NCBI GenBank assembly: GCA_963971405.1
Contig: OZ020491.1
Coordinates: 7,930,855-7,994,854, forward strand
Source of the DNA: Psococerastis gibbosa
Lineage: Eukaryota > Arthropoda > Insecta > Psocodea > Psocidae
Direction: 5' to 3'
DNA length: 64,000 nt
Under the pieces are notes generated by a model. That model did not search any database. It was given only the letters and a program-made list of their open reading frames with translations, and was not told the DNA's origin. Position numbers and translations under genes: made by a program. Positions within the stretch are counted from its first letter, which is position 1. Each line of letters starts with the position of its first letter. Of this stretch, positions 56,276 through 64,000 are shown piece after piece.

Positions 56276-57136
56276 TTAGAGCTGAAACCACCGTAGAACT
56301 CTGTTACAATGGGCGTGGCCGGGCAAAGCTAAAAGTTCTCTATTAACCGATGTTTTTACTATTAGTGGTCAATTTTTAACGTTAAATTGACTCCCCAGGA
56401 CATAGGGAATTAAGAAAATGGGACTCGAACGCTCTATACCTTTCTGGGCATCGTGTTTACTATCTAGACAAGGAAGGGGTCGGCAACGTGAGGCTCGCGA
56501 GTCGCATGAGACGCTTAGGCTCATTGGGTGCGGCTCTTCCCTATATTACCGGTTCTAAGCTCAAAAATTAAAACAATATAAAAAATAACTAAATTTTTTG
56601 TTTGTTTAAACCGATTGTTTTATGCGGCAAGCTCCACTAGCGGTGAACTTCTCATAAAAGCTACATCGTTTAGAACGTTTTTCCTGAGTTCATAGCTTTT
56701 TCCAATTTCTATCACCTCTATTGATTGAGTATCGGAACCTATTTGTAGAATGTATTCAGGCCTAATTTTTTGTTGGAAATCCTAAAACTGTGCATTGCTT
56801 GTGGGCGGTGTAAAACTTGGTGGTTGTTAATTAATTGTCAGAGTTGGTACATAAATTATAATATTATATAATTATATATACAATTATGTAGGCATATATA
56901 TATTATATAATGTAATTGCGTATAATTACTATAAAGAACTTTTTTTAGTGTCCTTATAAACAAAAACACCCTACTTTCCTTGAGTTTTAGGGAGATCCAT
57001 CTACCTATTGAGATGGCAACCAATGTTCGACTTTCGGACTTTTGGAACACAAGAGTGTTTTGTGTGTTGATGTTGTGGTCGGGAAATAATGGAGTATTCT
57101 TTATTTTTTATTACATACATAGCGTAGGTAGGTAGC

Positions 57137-57333
57137 CAAGGGCGAATTTAAGAGGGGGGGGGGGTCAGAGGGCCCGGACTATCCCCCCTACCCCCAAATA
57201 AAATGAACTTACACTAAACAATGGGTTTACAGTGGGAATTAAAAATAATAATGTTTTTTAATGTTATAATCCACTGAACCTGCCCGCTTACCCCTCCCCC
57301 CCCCCCCTAAATTTGAGGCCAAATCCGCCCTTG
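57137..57333. mobile_element. hAT-like MITE with 8-bp duplication and G/C runs
   Basis: CAAGGGCGAATTTAAGAG plus a G run and a C run plus TAAATTTGAGGCCAAATCCG...CCCTTG are the ends. The flanks TAGGTAGC (57129-57136) and TTGGTAGC (57334-57341) differ at one base. Confidence 0.7.
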
Positions 57334-57429
57334 TTGGTAGCGTATAGAGGAAAAGCAGGGTCTGCGGAATCTCCCTACACCTGATCGGCCAGAGCCGAAA
57401 GGGATTTTTTTTTAAAAATATTAATTGCA

Positions 57430-57590
57430 TCCAGTCATAGCGAATGTATCTCTTTTAACCTTAACATCGTCAGTCGCCTCTGTAGGTGTGTACCTGTGTT
57501 GAGGTGCGACACGTCTCCGCTCTGATGTATGGACACTGAAAAAAATTACAAGCGCACTGCCATTATGCCACCGAAGTCGATTTGTTTTGG
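57430..57590 (-). repeat. Dispersed repeat family A
   Basis: GTCAGTCGCCTCTGTAGGTG, GTTGAGGTGCGACACGTCTC and CATTATGCCACCGAAGTCG follow the minus-strand order of the family. Confidence 0.6.
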
Positions 57591-57844
57591 ATCAAAACTT
57601 TTCGTTTTCGGGCATAAAGCGAGATGGCAAAGTTTATCAACATATATGGTTAAGAGTTTTTGAAACGAAAATTGTTGGTTTAAGGTCCACATTCACGACA
57701 TTTCCTTCCAGGCACTGAGGTCATTTAAATGAAACTATAGGGGAGTTTGTACCCCTAACTCCGCTAAGAAACAAACGTTCTTATTTATTTATTGTTATAT
57801 AATATACTCAGCTATACTGGTCAGCTATTAAGCATAGTGCTCCT

Positions 57845-58190
57845 CTTTGTAGCTCTGACCTCAATCGGCATTCCTCTGCGCTGTATTCGAGCAGCCTCGC
57901 TCCGCCACTGCCGGGGTCTGGCACCTCCCAGACTCTTGGTGCTCTAGAGCAGCTCTCTGCGTCAGATGTTTCATCAGCCTATGGAATGCAGCCTCACCCT
58001 ATATTCTCTCCATTCCCAGCTTCCTTCCCTCTGCCTCTCCCCTGCAACCCCTCTCCGATAATGGACCCTGGCCGTTGTCATGACTACTGTTATTACTTGG
58101 GGATGACGCGGCCGCACCCCATATTCCTGATTCCATCAAGGTTACCTCCCAGCCACGTCCACGGATGCTTGCTTAAGTTTATGGCAATCT
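57845..58190 (+). other. Unexplained GC-rich open frame in the intron
   Basis: About 115 codons without a stop, Ser/Pro-rich (LAPPLPGSGTSQTLGALEQL, FSPFPASFPLPLPCNPSP). There is no recognisable domain and no convincing donor. It could be an alternative exon, a LINE ORF1 remnant or chance. Confidence 0.25.
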
Positions 58191-58204
58191 GTTTTCTACC
58201 CTCA

Positions 58205-58390
58205 TTGGATACAACTTCGACGGCAATATGGTAGCGTGCTTGAACTTGTGCGAGTCTCTGCACGCCATGCGATCGGAGACGTGTCGTAACTCAACAGGGG
58301 TACTAACCTACAGAGGCGACTGGAAGAGGTCAATCGGATACATTCATTAAATTGTTTGTATGTGATTAACCTTTTTTTCTATTTAAAAAA
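58205..58390 (+). repeat. Dispersed repeat family A (near-complete)
   Basis: ACTTCGACGGCAATATGGTA, GCGTGCTTGAACTTGTGCGA, GACGTGTCGTAACTCAACAG, GAGGCGACTGGAAGAGG and CATTCATTAAATTGTTTGTA, then a T-rich tail. Confidence 0.65.
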
Positions 58391-58915
58391 AAGGTATACA
58401 GTTCAGGATGTTTCAATGGCATGCAAAGCTTTTTTGAGTGTTAAGAAGGCGTGGCAAGCATTTGCTGGTTCATTTGCTATTATCTAGGCTGTGTCTTGAA
58501 AAAAATTTGAAGGTTTTGCTTAGATTAAATAAAATAACTTGGCTTAGACCAGGGTTTGCTTCGATCGACTACGAACTTTTGTGCTATTCATATTTACAAT
58601 ATACAATTACTATCCTTAACAGCAGGCAACCAAAGAAAACCCAAGTATGTAAATCTAATAAACACATTTTATTCTTGCATTATAAAGGCTTTTTGGTTAG
58701 ATGGACGAAAATTGATGTCGTCAGACAATTTTTCATTAGAAGACACGTAAGATATTGTAGTTAGTCAGTGCCAGCCGCAGGCATGACGCCAAATGCTCGT
58801 TAGTCAAGCGACTGCGATATTTGTTTTTTTATTATTTTCATTTCTGAAAAAGCTGATTCTCGATTCTCGATGCAAATGGTGAGCCATATATACTTCATAA
58901 TGAGAAAGTAGTTAA

Positions 58916-60127
58916 GTCGGGGTTTCCACCGACCGGCTAGGGCTAAATACAAATACGGTGACGTGGTAACAGACATTCAAGACTTAGGCGGTGTTTCCAC
59001 CGACCTTGCATTGCAGAATGCAAGTGGAATTGACGGAAATGTTTGTTTTACTCTATGCCATAGTTAAAATTGATCAATGATCATAGAGTAAAATCACAAA
59101 CAAACTAACTAAAATTAAAAAAATGGGGTCATGGGATATGTTTTTTTTTTTTATATAAGTTGGGGTACAGGTGTTACCTGTGTGCACTTAAGCCTATTGG
59201 CCTATTGTGCCCCCTACAACAAAGTATCTACATCACTTCTACATCACTTTCTCGAGGCCTATCTCCCTCACGAGAGCCAGGATCTTGAGGGGATTCAGAA
59301 GTGGTAGGTCTTTTACATGTAACTGCAAGCTTTCCGAGCATGCTGCTCTTCTTCGTGCGATTGCATCGCATCGCATCGCAGGTCCTCCGCACCTTCATTG
59401 CAGAATCTGCAAGACTATAGTTGTCTCCCTAAGAGACTCCAGATATTTAACCCCAGGACCAAAGACGCCAAGGCCTGTTCTTGGTTTGGTACTTCCTAGC
59501 CTAGAGCCATCAGTATACCACTTGATTGTGTGACTATTGAGAATTCCTGCTGATTCGCAGCATTCTTTCATTGTCCCTAATATAGTTTCGAATTCCCTCC
59601 TAAAACAGTATTTTGGATGGATTCTATCGCTTGGCATATCCAGGCAGTGGTCAGACGTAGTCAGAAGAGAGGCTGAGTCTCTCTTAATTGCCCTTCCACT
59701 CCTAGTAATGCCATTTCTGCAGAAGTTTCCACTGCAACATGGAGGGGTGGGAAGTCCAGTACTATCTCCATTGCTGCAGTGGGACAGGATTACGTAGCCC
59801 CTGTAAAGCATCATGTTAGAGAATACGGGCTTCTGAATGTAGCCATAATTTGGATTATTCAGAGAAAAATTCTCATGTGGTTTGATTTTGCCATGTCCAT
59901 GAAGCCATGACCAATGATATGGTTACAGCAGGAAAAGACAGGCAGGATGGGATATGTTAACTACAAACATTTTAATACATTTCTATAAAAAGAAAAACAA
60001 ACATTTCCGTCAATGTCATTTACATTCTGCAATGCGAGGTCGGTGGAAACCCCGCCTAAGTCTTGAATGTCTGCTACCACGTCACCGTTTTTTTATTTAG
60101 CCCTAGCCGGTCGGTGGAATCCTCGCC
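58916..60127. mobile_element. Triple-nested element: palindromic MITE, inner MITE and LINE
   Basis: The outer MITE has TAA on both sides (58913-58915, 60128-60130), with arms GTCGGGGTTTCCACCGACCG and the complement ending AATCCTCGCC. At its centre (after GACTTA, before TAAGTC) lies an inner MITE starting GGCGGTGTTTCCACCGACCT. Inside that, a LINE copy (59143-59946) interrupts the ATGGGATATGTT stretch that is continuous in the sister MITEs at 46812 and 55892. Confidence 0.88.
59143..59946 (-). mobile_element. Non-LTR element copy (804 bp), sister of 23121-23907
   Basis: On the minus strand the copy runs from TGTCTTTTCCTGCTGTAACC through MPSDRIHPKYCFRREFETI and IKWYTDGSRLGSTKPRTG, and ends ACCTGTACCCCAACTTATAT plus a poly-A tail (poly-T at 59141-59152 on the plus strand). 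A perfect 12-bp duplication ATGGGATATGTT flanks it (59131-59142, 59947-59958). The RNase H start is better preserved than in the sister copy, but the frame ends after TTIVLQILQ. Confidence 0.88.
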
Positions 60128-60279
60128 TAAGCAAACTTTTGAAGTATTGAACCGAAACTGCTGAGCTCCGAGACTAACAAGTCGCAGACACCGTGCCATG
60201 GAAGTATCCTCGGGTTTTGGTTTTAGGCTCGTTTCGAGTCCGAAGCCCACCACTACGGCTCTATCTATCTATTTATCTT

Positions 60280-60515
60280 CTTCTGGAGTTTCAATCTATC
60301 GATTGGTTTGCAGTGAATGTTTCAATCTCCTTCTCCGCTCTTGTGTACCTTGTGCGGCTCTTTTAAGTTCAAGGTAGGAGTCGCCTTCTTGATGCCATTT
60401 AGGTACTCCTTCGTCCGTAGGCGTTGATCTCCCGGATTGGTGCCTTCGCCCATACCCTCAATGATGTTCTTGGGGAGTCCTTCATGTCTCAGAATGTGCC
60501 CCGTCCATTTGGCTC
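60280..60515 (-). pseudogene. RTE-like LINE ORF2 C-terminal relic
   Basis: The minus strand reads RAKWTGHILRHEGLPKNIIE, then GTNPGDQRLRTKEYLNGIKK. This is the same GHxLRHExL..IIEG..EG.N module as at 53715 and 1065, with frameshifts later. Confidence 0.7.
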
Positions 60516-60559
60516 TTATTGAAATAGTAGCAATAATAGATTTTTATTGTTTTGTTGGA

Positions 60560-60800
60560 CTAGTAGCTGATGGGCCGTGGTCGATTTGAAAGTGAACTTC
60601 AAAACGTTTCGTAAACATCTGCTGCGGTCGACTAACTCGCTACGGAGCCACCGAGGCACAACCTTCGAAGTCTACGCAGCGCCACTGAAGATGTTGACGA
60701 AACGTTTGGATGTTCACTTTCATATCGACCACGGCCCATCAGCCCGGATTCTATACTGGTTCATCATCAACTCCGGCCGTGAAAGCCTTTGCAGTTGCAT
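60560..60800. repeat. Foldback element, family I
   Basis: GATGGGCCGTGGTCGATTTG plus AAAGTGAAC on the left pairs with GTTCACTTTCATATCGACCA plus CGGCCCATC on the right. The loop has CTACGCAGCGCCACTGAAGA. It extends to CGGCCGTGAAAGCCTTTGCA. Confidence 0.65.
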
Positions 60801-61371
60801 CTTTATTCTTTTATTCTAAGGAGCACTTCACGTTGGTTATAATGGTCTCCCCATGATATTTTCAAGATTCTTCTATAGCAGAATAGCATCACATCTCAAA
60901 CGCTTATGGGCAAACCGGAGTCTCCGATATTCCATTTTCTGTTCATACTTCAATTTCTCATTAAATATGGAAAGCAGAACAATGCTGAATGGCAAGAAGA
61001 ATATTTTCTCCTAATTTTGATGCTTAGTAAGTGGCCTTAACTAACCCCAATTCGCCACAGTTGATGAACTCCTTCAGCTTGAACTCCTGAGTGACCGTTA
61101 TTTTTTGCGTATCAAGTTCACTAACTATAGCCGATCGGTATTGATGATTGCAACATACTATGTATCAAAATTAGGAGAAAAAATTCTTCTTTCTATTCAG
61201 CATTTTTTCATTGTTCTGCGTTCCATATTTCATGAGAAATTAAAGTTTGCACAGAAATGGAATATTGGCGACTCCGGATTGCCCTTAAAGCTTCTATGCA
61301 TACATATATTTATATTTGTTTTTTGTTTGTTTCTATGTTAATACTAACCCTTCTATTTCTCTTCATTCCAG

Positions 61372-61709
61372 GTGAAGCAAGAAGATGGGTTCCCGTCGAG
61401 CGTCTGCTACAAGTGCATGTTCAATCTTGAGAGTTTCTACGACTTCTACGAGACAAGTTTGCGCGCGCAGTCGAGGCTTCACGCGCAGATCATCGAGGGC
61501 GGTGGCAAGGCCGAGCCTGTGGTGCCCAAGACGGTGGCCCCCGGTCACGTGACCCCCGAGGACCTGTCAAGGCCACGGCCCCCGCCACCCCCTCCTCCGC
61601 CTCCGCCCCCGCACCCACCCCCCCTACCGCACTCACACCCCGCCATGCAGCAGATCCACCAGCAGCACCCCCTGCACCCCCCTCCTGCTCAACCCGCATC
61701 TGTTGAAAG
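61372..61709 (+). CDS. ZAD/C2H2 zinc-finger protein, exon 2 (rest of the ZAD and proline-rich linker)
   Basis: Acceptor CTTCATTCCAG, then V44 onward in phase 0. SSVCYKCMFNLESFYDFYE supplies the second zinc pair (Cys55, Cys58) and the long helix of the ZAD, ending near residue 83. A low-complexity linker follows: a run of 11 prolines inside PRP...HPPPLPHSHP (about residues 111-133), then His/Gln/Pro-rich sequence. The donor GTAGGT follows AG at 61709, leaving a phase-2 junction (AG|A, Arg156). The exon is GC-rich compared with its surroundings, as expected for a coding exon in AT-rich DNA. Confidence 0.92.
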
Positions 61710-61829
61710 GTAGGTGTCATTTATACTGTAGCTATCAACCAAAAAGGCGAATTAGGAAATGTACAAAAATTAATAGAAAAATTCAGAAGCCCAATAGTTT
61801 TGCATACAACTTTTGAAAAAAATTGTCCT

Positions 61830-61960
61830 GAGTACTTTTTTTGCTTTCATATTTATAAATGCGTTAGTATATTAATGTAAACAAACCCCAATACGTCGCT
61901 TGCCCAATGCATTGCGTCCCTTGCCATCATTACTGTGTTTTATTGTAATATATTGGTCTG
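61830..61960 (+). repeat. Dispersed repeat family M fragment
   Basis: CCAATGCATTGCGTCCCTTG and CATCATTACTGTGT correspond to 35080-35110. Lies in intron 2 of the ZAD gene. Confidence 0.45.
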
Positions 61961-62214
61961 GCCGTGTATGGAGACGCGCACATGCATGAGCAAGCTACCA
62001 ACCATGCCAGGCCTTCATGGAATGGAATGAACCTCTTTTGTTTATAAAAATTCTTGCGTCCAACCAATCAAAAAATTGAAACAAAATAGAGATGTCAAGA
62101 CTTTTGAATTTCTGTACGAAAGACACGGCCAGTACATCTTTAAAAACACAATCATCAGGTACCTTACTACTCTTTGCAGACCAAACATGGGTTCTAGTAA
62201 TAGTGGTATATGTA

Positions 62215-62610
62215 GTCGGGACCCAGGCCGCAATATGGGCCCATAGGTCCCCCAGTCGCACTAGTTGAGCCCCACTGCTCCACCGGAGTCCGGAGCCTCT
62301 CATCAAGGCATTCTGAACAGGGGCGTTGAGGTAAACAATGACGAGAGGACATTCTCGAGCAGCAGTTGCCCTGTTAACGGAATCAGCAAAAGCGCTTTGG
62401 GGCCAGCGTTAGAGGGACGTCACAGTTATGGCAACTCGATGGCGGTCGGTTTGTCACAAGATGACAGAGTGTAGTAGTAGTAGTATGAACTTATAGTGGA
62501 GACCCTGGGCACAATTTGGGCCCATAAGTCCCCCGGTCGCACTAGTCGAGTCACTGCTACAGCGAATCTCGCCATGGCCACGGGTTGAACTTCTGGAGCC
62601 CAGCCGTCAG
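62215..62610. repeat. Short duplicated motif in intron 2 of the ZAD gene
   Basis: GGGCCCATAGGTCCCCCAGT, then CGCACTAGTTGAG (about 62236-62270), recurs as GGGCCCATAAGTCCCCCGGT, then CGCACTAGTCGAG (about 62519-62552). The rest of the intron (61710-62714) has no recognised element. Confidence 0.45.
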
Positions 62611-62714
62611 TGGCAATAGTACATCCCAAATATGGGTTCAATGTGACAGCTGAACAAGTGTGAACTTAGGTAATCTCATCTTGCTTACTATTCCTTGGTT
62701 TATTTTCGTTGCAG

Positions 62715-62973
62715 ACCATTTCCCTGTGACCTGTGCCCCACTGCGTTCATGTCAGCCAAGGACCGGTGGACGCACGTGTCGCAAAACCATAAAGGCGACG
62801 CGAGAATTACGTGTATCTTTTGTCGCAAGGGCTTCAGCACCATTAGCAACCTGACTTTCCACAAGAGGAACAAGCACCGCGAGGAGATGGAAGAATGGGA
62901 CCGAAAGATGAAACCGTTGCCAAAACTGCAGAAAATAAATGAGGTGCCCCGAGCACAGGCTAGTCCACTACAG
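62715..62973 (+). CDS. ZAD/C2H2 zinc-finger protein, exon 3 (first two C2H2 fingers)
   Basis: Acceptor TTTTCGTTGCAG completes Arg156 and opens RPFPCDLCPTAFMSAKDRW. Finger 1 uses Cys160, Cys163, His176 and His181. Finger 2 (CIFCRKGFSTISNLTFHKR) uses Cys189, Cys192, His205 and His210. A Lys/Glu-rich segment follows to Gln242 and a GTATGT donor at 62974 (phase 0). Further fingers and the stop codon must lie beyond the window, since this family usually has several fingers. C2H2 fingers bind DNA; the target is unknown. Confidence 0.92.
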
Positions 62974-64000
62974 GTATGTTCCCATTTGGGTAATTACATT
63001 ACCCCGGGTGTGCTCGTACATGAACATGGTTATGTTATGGTTGCGCCTGTGACTTTGTGCCAGATAGATTGTCTCAGCATTATTATTTGTAGCCTATGTA
63101 GGTTGACATTGAGGGCGTGTATCAGTTTGCCAATGGCAAAAACTTCATGGGGAAGCAATGCCAAATGCGTCCGACAAATCTAAGGGGTCGTCGGCATTAG
63201 GCAAGGTGAATTGGGCCAAAGTTAATGAATACAGAAGCCGAGTTACTGCTGAAGGTTAAGAAGCAGAAACTAACATAATTCGTCCAAGTGTTGAGAAACG
63301 AAAAATATGGCCTTCTGCATGTAATAATCCAAGGGATGATAGAAAGACAGAAGTCTCCCCGAAGAAGAAGAACCTAGGGCAGAGGTTTGGCATGAGCACG
63401 ACTTCCCTTTTCAGGGAAGCAATCTCCGTGGTACAAATTGCCATGATCGCCATTCTTCGATAGAAGAGGCATTTAAAGAAGGAGCAGGCACTATTGGGCT
63501 CTCCTTGGGGCATTACGCATTATCTTACGCTATTTGAGACACGTTTTCCAAATGAGAGCCAACTACCACTAAATGCAATAAAGTTAGCTTCTTCCCACAA
63601 TTATCGTCCTTGGGTTGAGTCATTTTTGCTGATCTCTTTAAACTTTGCCCCATTTACAGTCCGAAAAGGAGTTCTTCTTACAGACATTAGTTATTTCAAC
63701 GCTCACATAACTCTCCCCAACACCATTTAGCGGTGAGCCTTTTTAGACTTCTGGCTGGCTTACGCCTGTTACATTGTGTCAATGGTAAGCTTTACAATTG
63801 GGGTTCGTGTAGGCCGACATGCAGGACATGCACCACTTTGCGAATGGTCAAAAATTCAAACAAGACCAATATTATTGGAAAGTCAGTGAGTGGGGCTGTT
63901 CAATGGCGCTACGTCAAAAAAAGTCCTTCAATTAATAATAATGAATGGACTCGATTGTGACTTAAAATTGTGTTGGACTTCGGCTAAGCTGAAACTCTAG
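62974..64000 (+). other. Start of intron 3 of the ZAD zinc-finger gene
   Basis: The GTATGT donor at 62974 opens an intron that is not closed before the window ends. Apart from repeat family N and a short motif shared with 3250-3290 (CTTCGATAGAAGAGGCATT near 63456), no exon was recognised. Confidence 0.6.
63040..63220 (+). repeat. Dispersed repeat family N
   Basis: GTAGGTTGACATTGAGGGCG, TCAGTTTGCCAATGGCAAAA and GGGGTCGTCGGCATTAGGC. A further degraded copy lies at about 63750-63860. It falls in intron 3 of the ZAD gene. Confidence 0.6.

Larger units (their letters stand above)
30700..61371 (+). other. Intron 1 of the ZAD zinc-finger gene (30,672 bp)
   Basis: Bounded by GTAAGT at 30700 and TTCCAG at 61371, with both flanking exons in phase 0. 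The splice joins two halves of one ZAD domain, which supports the call. The contents are listed separately. Stretches where nothing was recognised include 30700-31460, 32421-33330, 34260-34880, 35140-35913, 36491-36820, 37340-37670, 38396-39221, 42043-43659, 44171-45500, 45871-46811, 47206-47950, 51340-51699, 53990-54520, 56279-57128, 58391-58912 and 60820-61371. Some of these hold low-copy repeats noted under findings. Confidence 0.85.

Noticed and set aside
1..64000. CRISPR arrays, operons, ribosome-binding sites or prophage
   Set aside because: Spliced genes, AT-rich non-coding DNA and eukaryotic transposons throughout. Regularly spaced direct repeats occur only as the coding minisatellite at 2280-2660 and simple microsatellites.

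Overview
This is a window of eukaryotic, AT-rich, transposon-dense nuclear DNA. It is most likely from an arthropod, probably an insect. It carries a gene with a ZAD domain (a zinc-finger-associated domain largely expanded in arthropods), a small insect-type AT-hook (HMGA-like) protein, GT-AG introns from 285 bp to 30.7 kb, and many interspersed repeats (mariner, several LINE lineages, tRNA-derived SINEs, many MITE families). The species cannot be read from the sequence. There is no sign of bacterial organisation, no CRISPR array and no intact tRNA or rRNA gene.

Four host genes are supported. (1) 77-3152 (+): the last three coding exons of a putative RNA-binding protein with an Arg/Asp-rich segment, a long Met/Gly/Pro/Asn tandem repeat and a C-terminal RGG tail; its 5' part lies outside the window. 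(2) 16611-18245 (-): a two-exon Enhancer-of-polycomb family gene encoding an unusually short 449-residue protein. (3) 22138-28112 (-): a three-exon gene for a 107-residue AT-hook chromatin protein, with a probable non-coding first exon near 29554. (4) 30571 to beyond the end (+): a ZAD/C2H2 zinc-finger gene whose first intron (30700-61371) covers almost half the window and splits the ZAD between two exons. Genes 3 and 4 are divergent and probably share a promoter region around 29630-30570. A further isolated exon-like segment (13343-13555, -) encodes a hydrophobic membrane-protein-like piece.

Layout: 1-3.2 kb gene 1, whose last intron holds a LINE inserted in a LINE; 3.2-16.6 kb repeat-filled intergenic DNA (PIF-like palindromic MITEs, a SINE broken by a LINE, a tandem duplication at 10.5-12.5 kb, the candidate membrane exon); 16.6-18.3 kb the polycomb-type gene; 18.3-22.1 kb intergenic; 22.1-29.6 kb the AT-hook gene, whose second intron holds a degraded MITE, a LINE copy, a complete but inactivated mariner with TIRs and TA duplications, and a fragment resembling the polycomb-type gene; 30.6-63 kb the zinc-finger gene, whose giant intron is a mosaic of SINEs, LINE relics, hAT-like MITEs with G/C runs beside their termini, Mutator-like MITEs with 9-bp duplications, and PIF-like MITEs nested up to three deep.

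Three of the four genes encode nuclear or chromatin proteins: an EPC subunit typical of NuA4/Tip60-type acetyltransferase complexes, an HMGA-type architectural factor and a ZAD zinc-finger regulator. Nothing in the sequence shows that they act together. The most distinctive material is the set of palindromic GGCG-ending MITEs. Each copy's two arms match each other much better than they match other copies, and the copies nest at their centres of symmetry.
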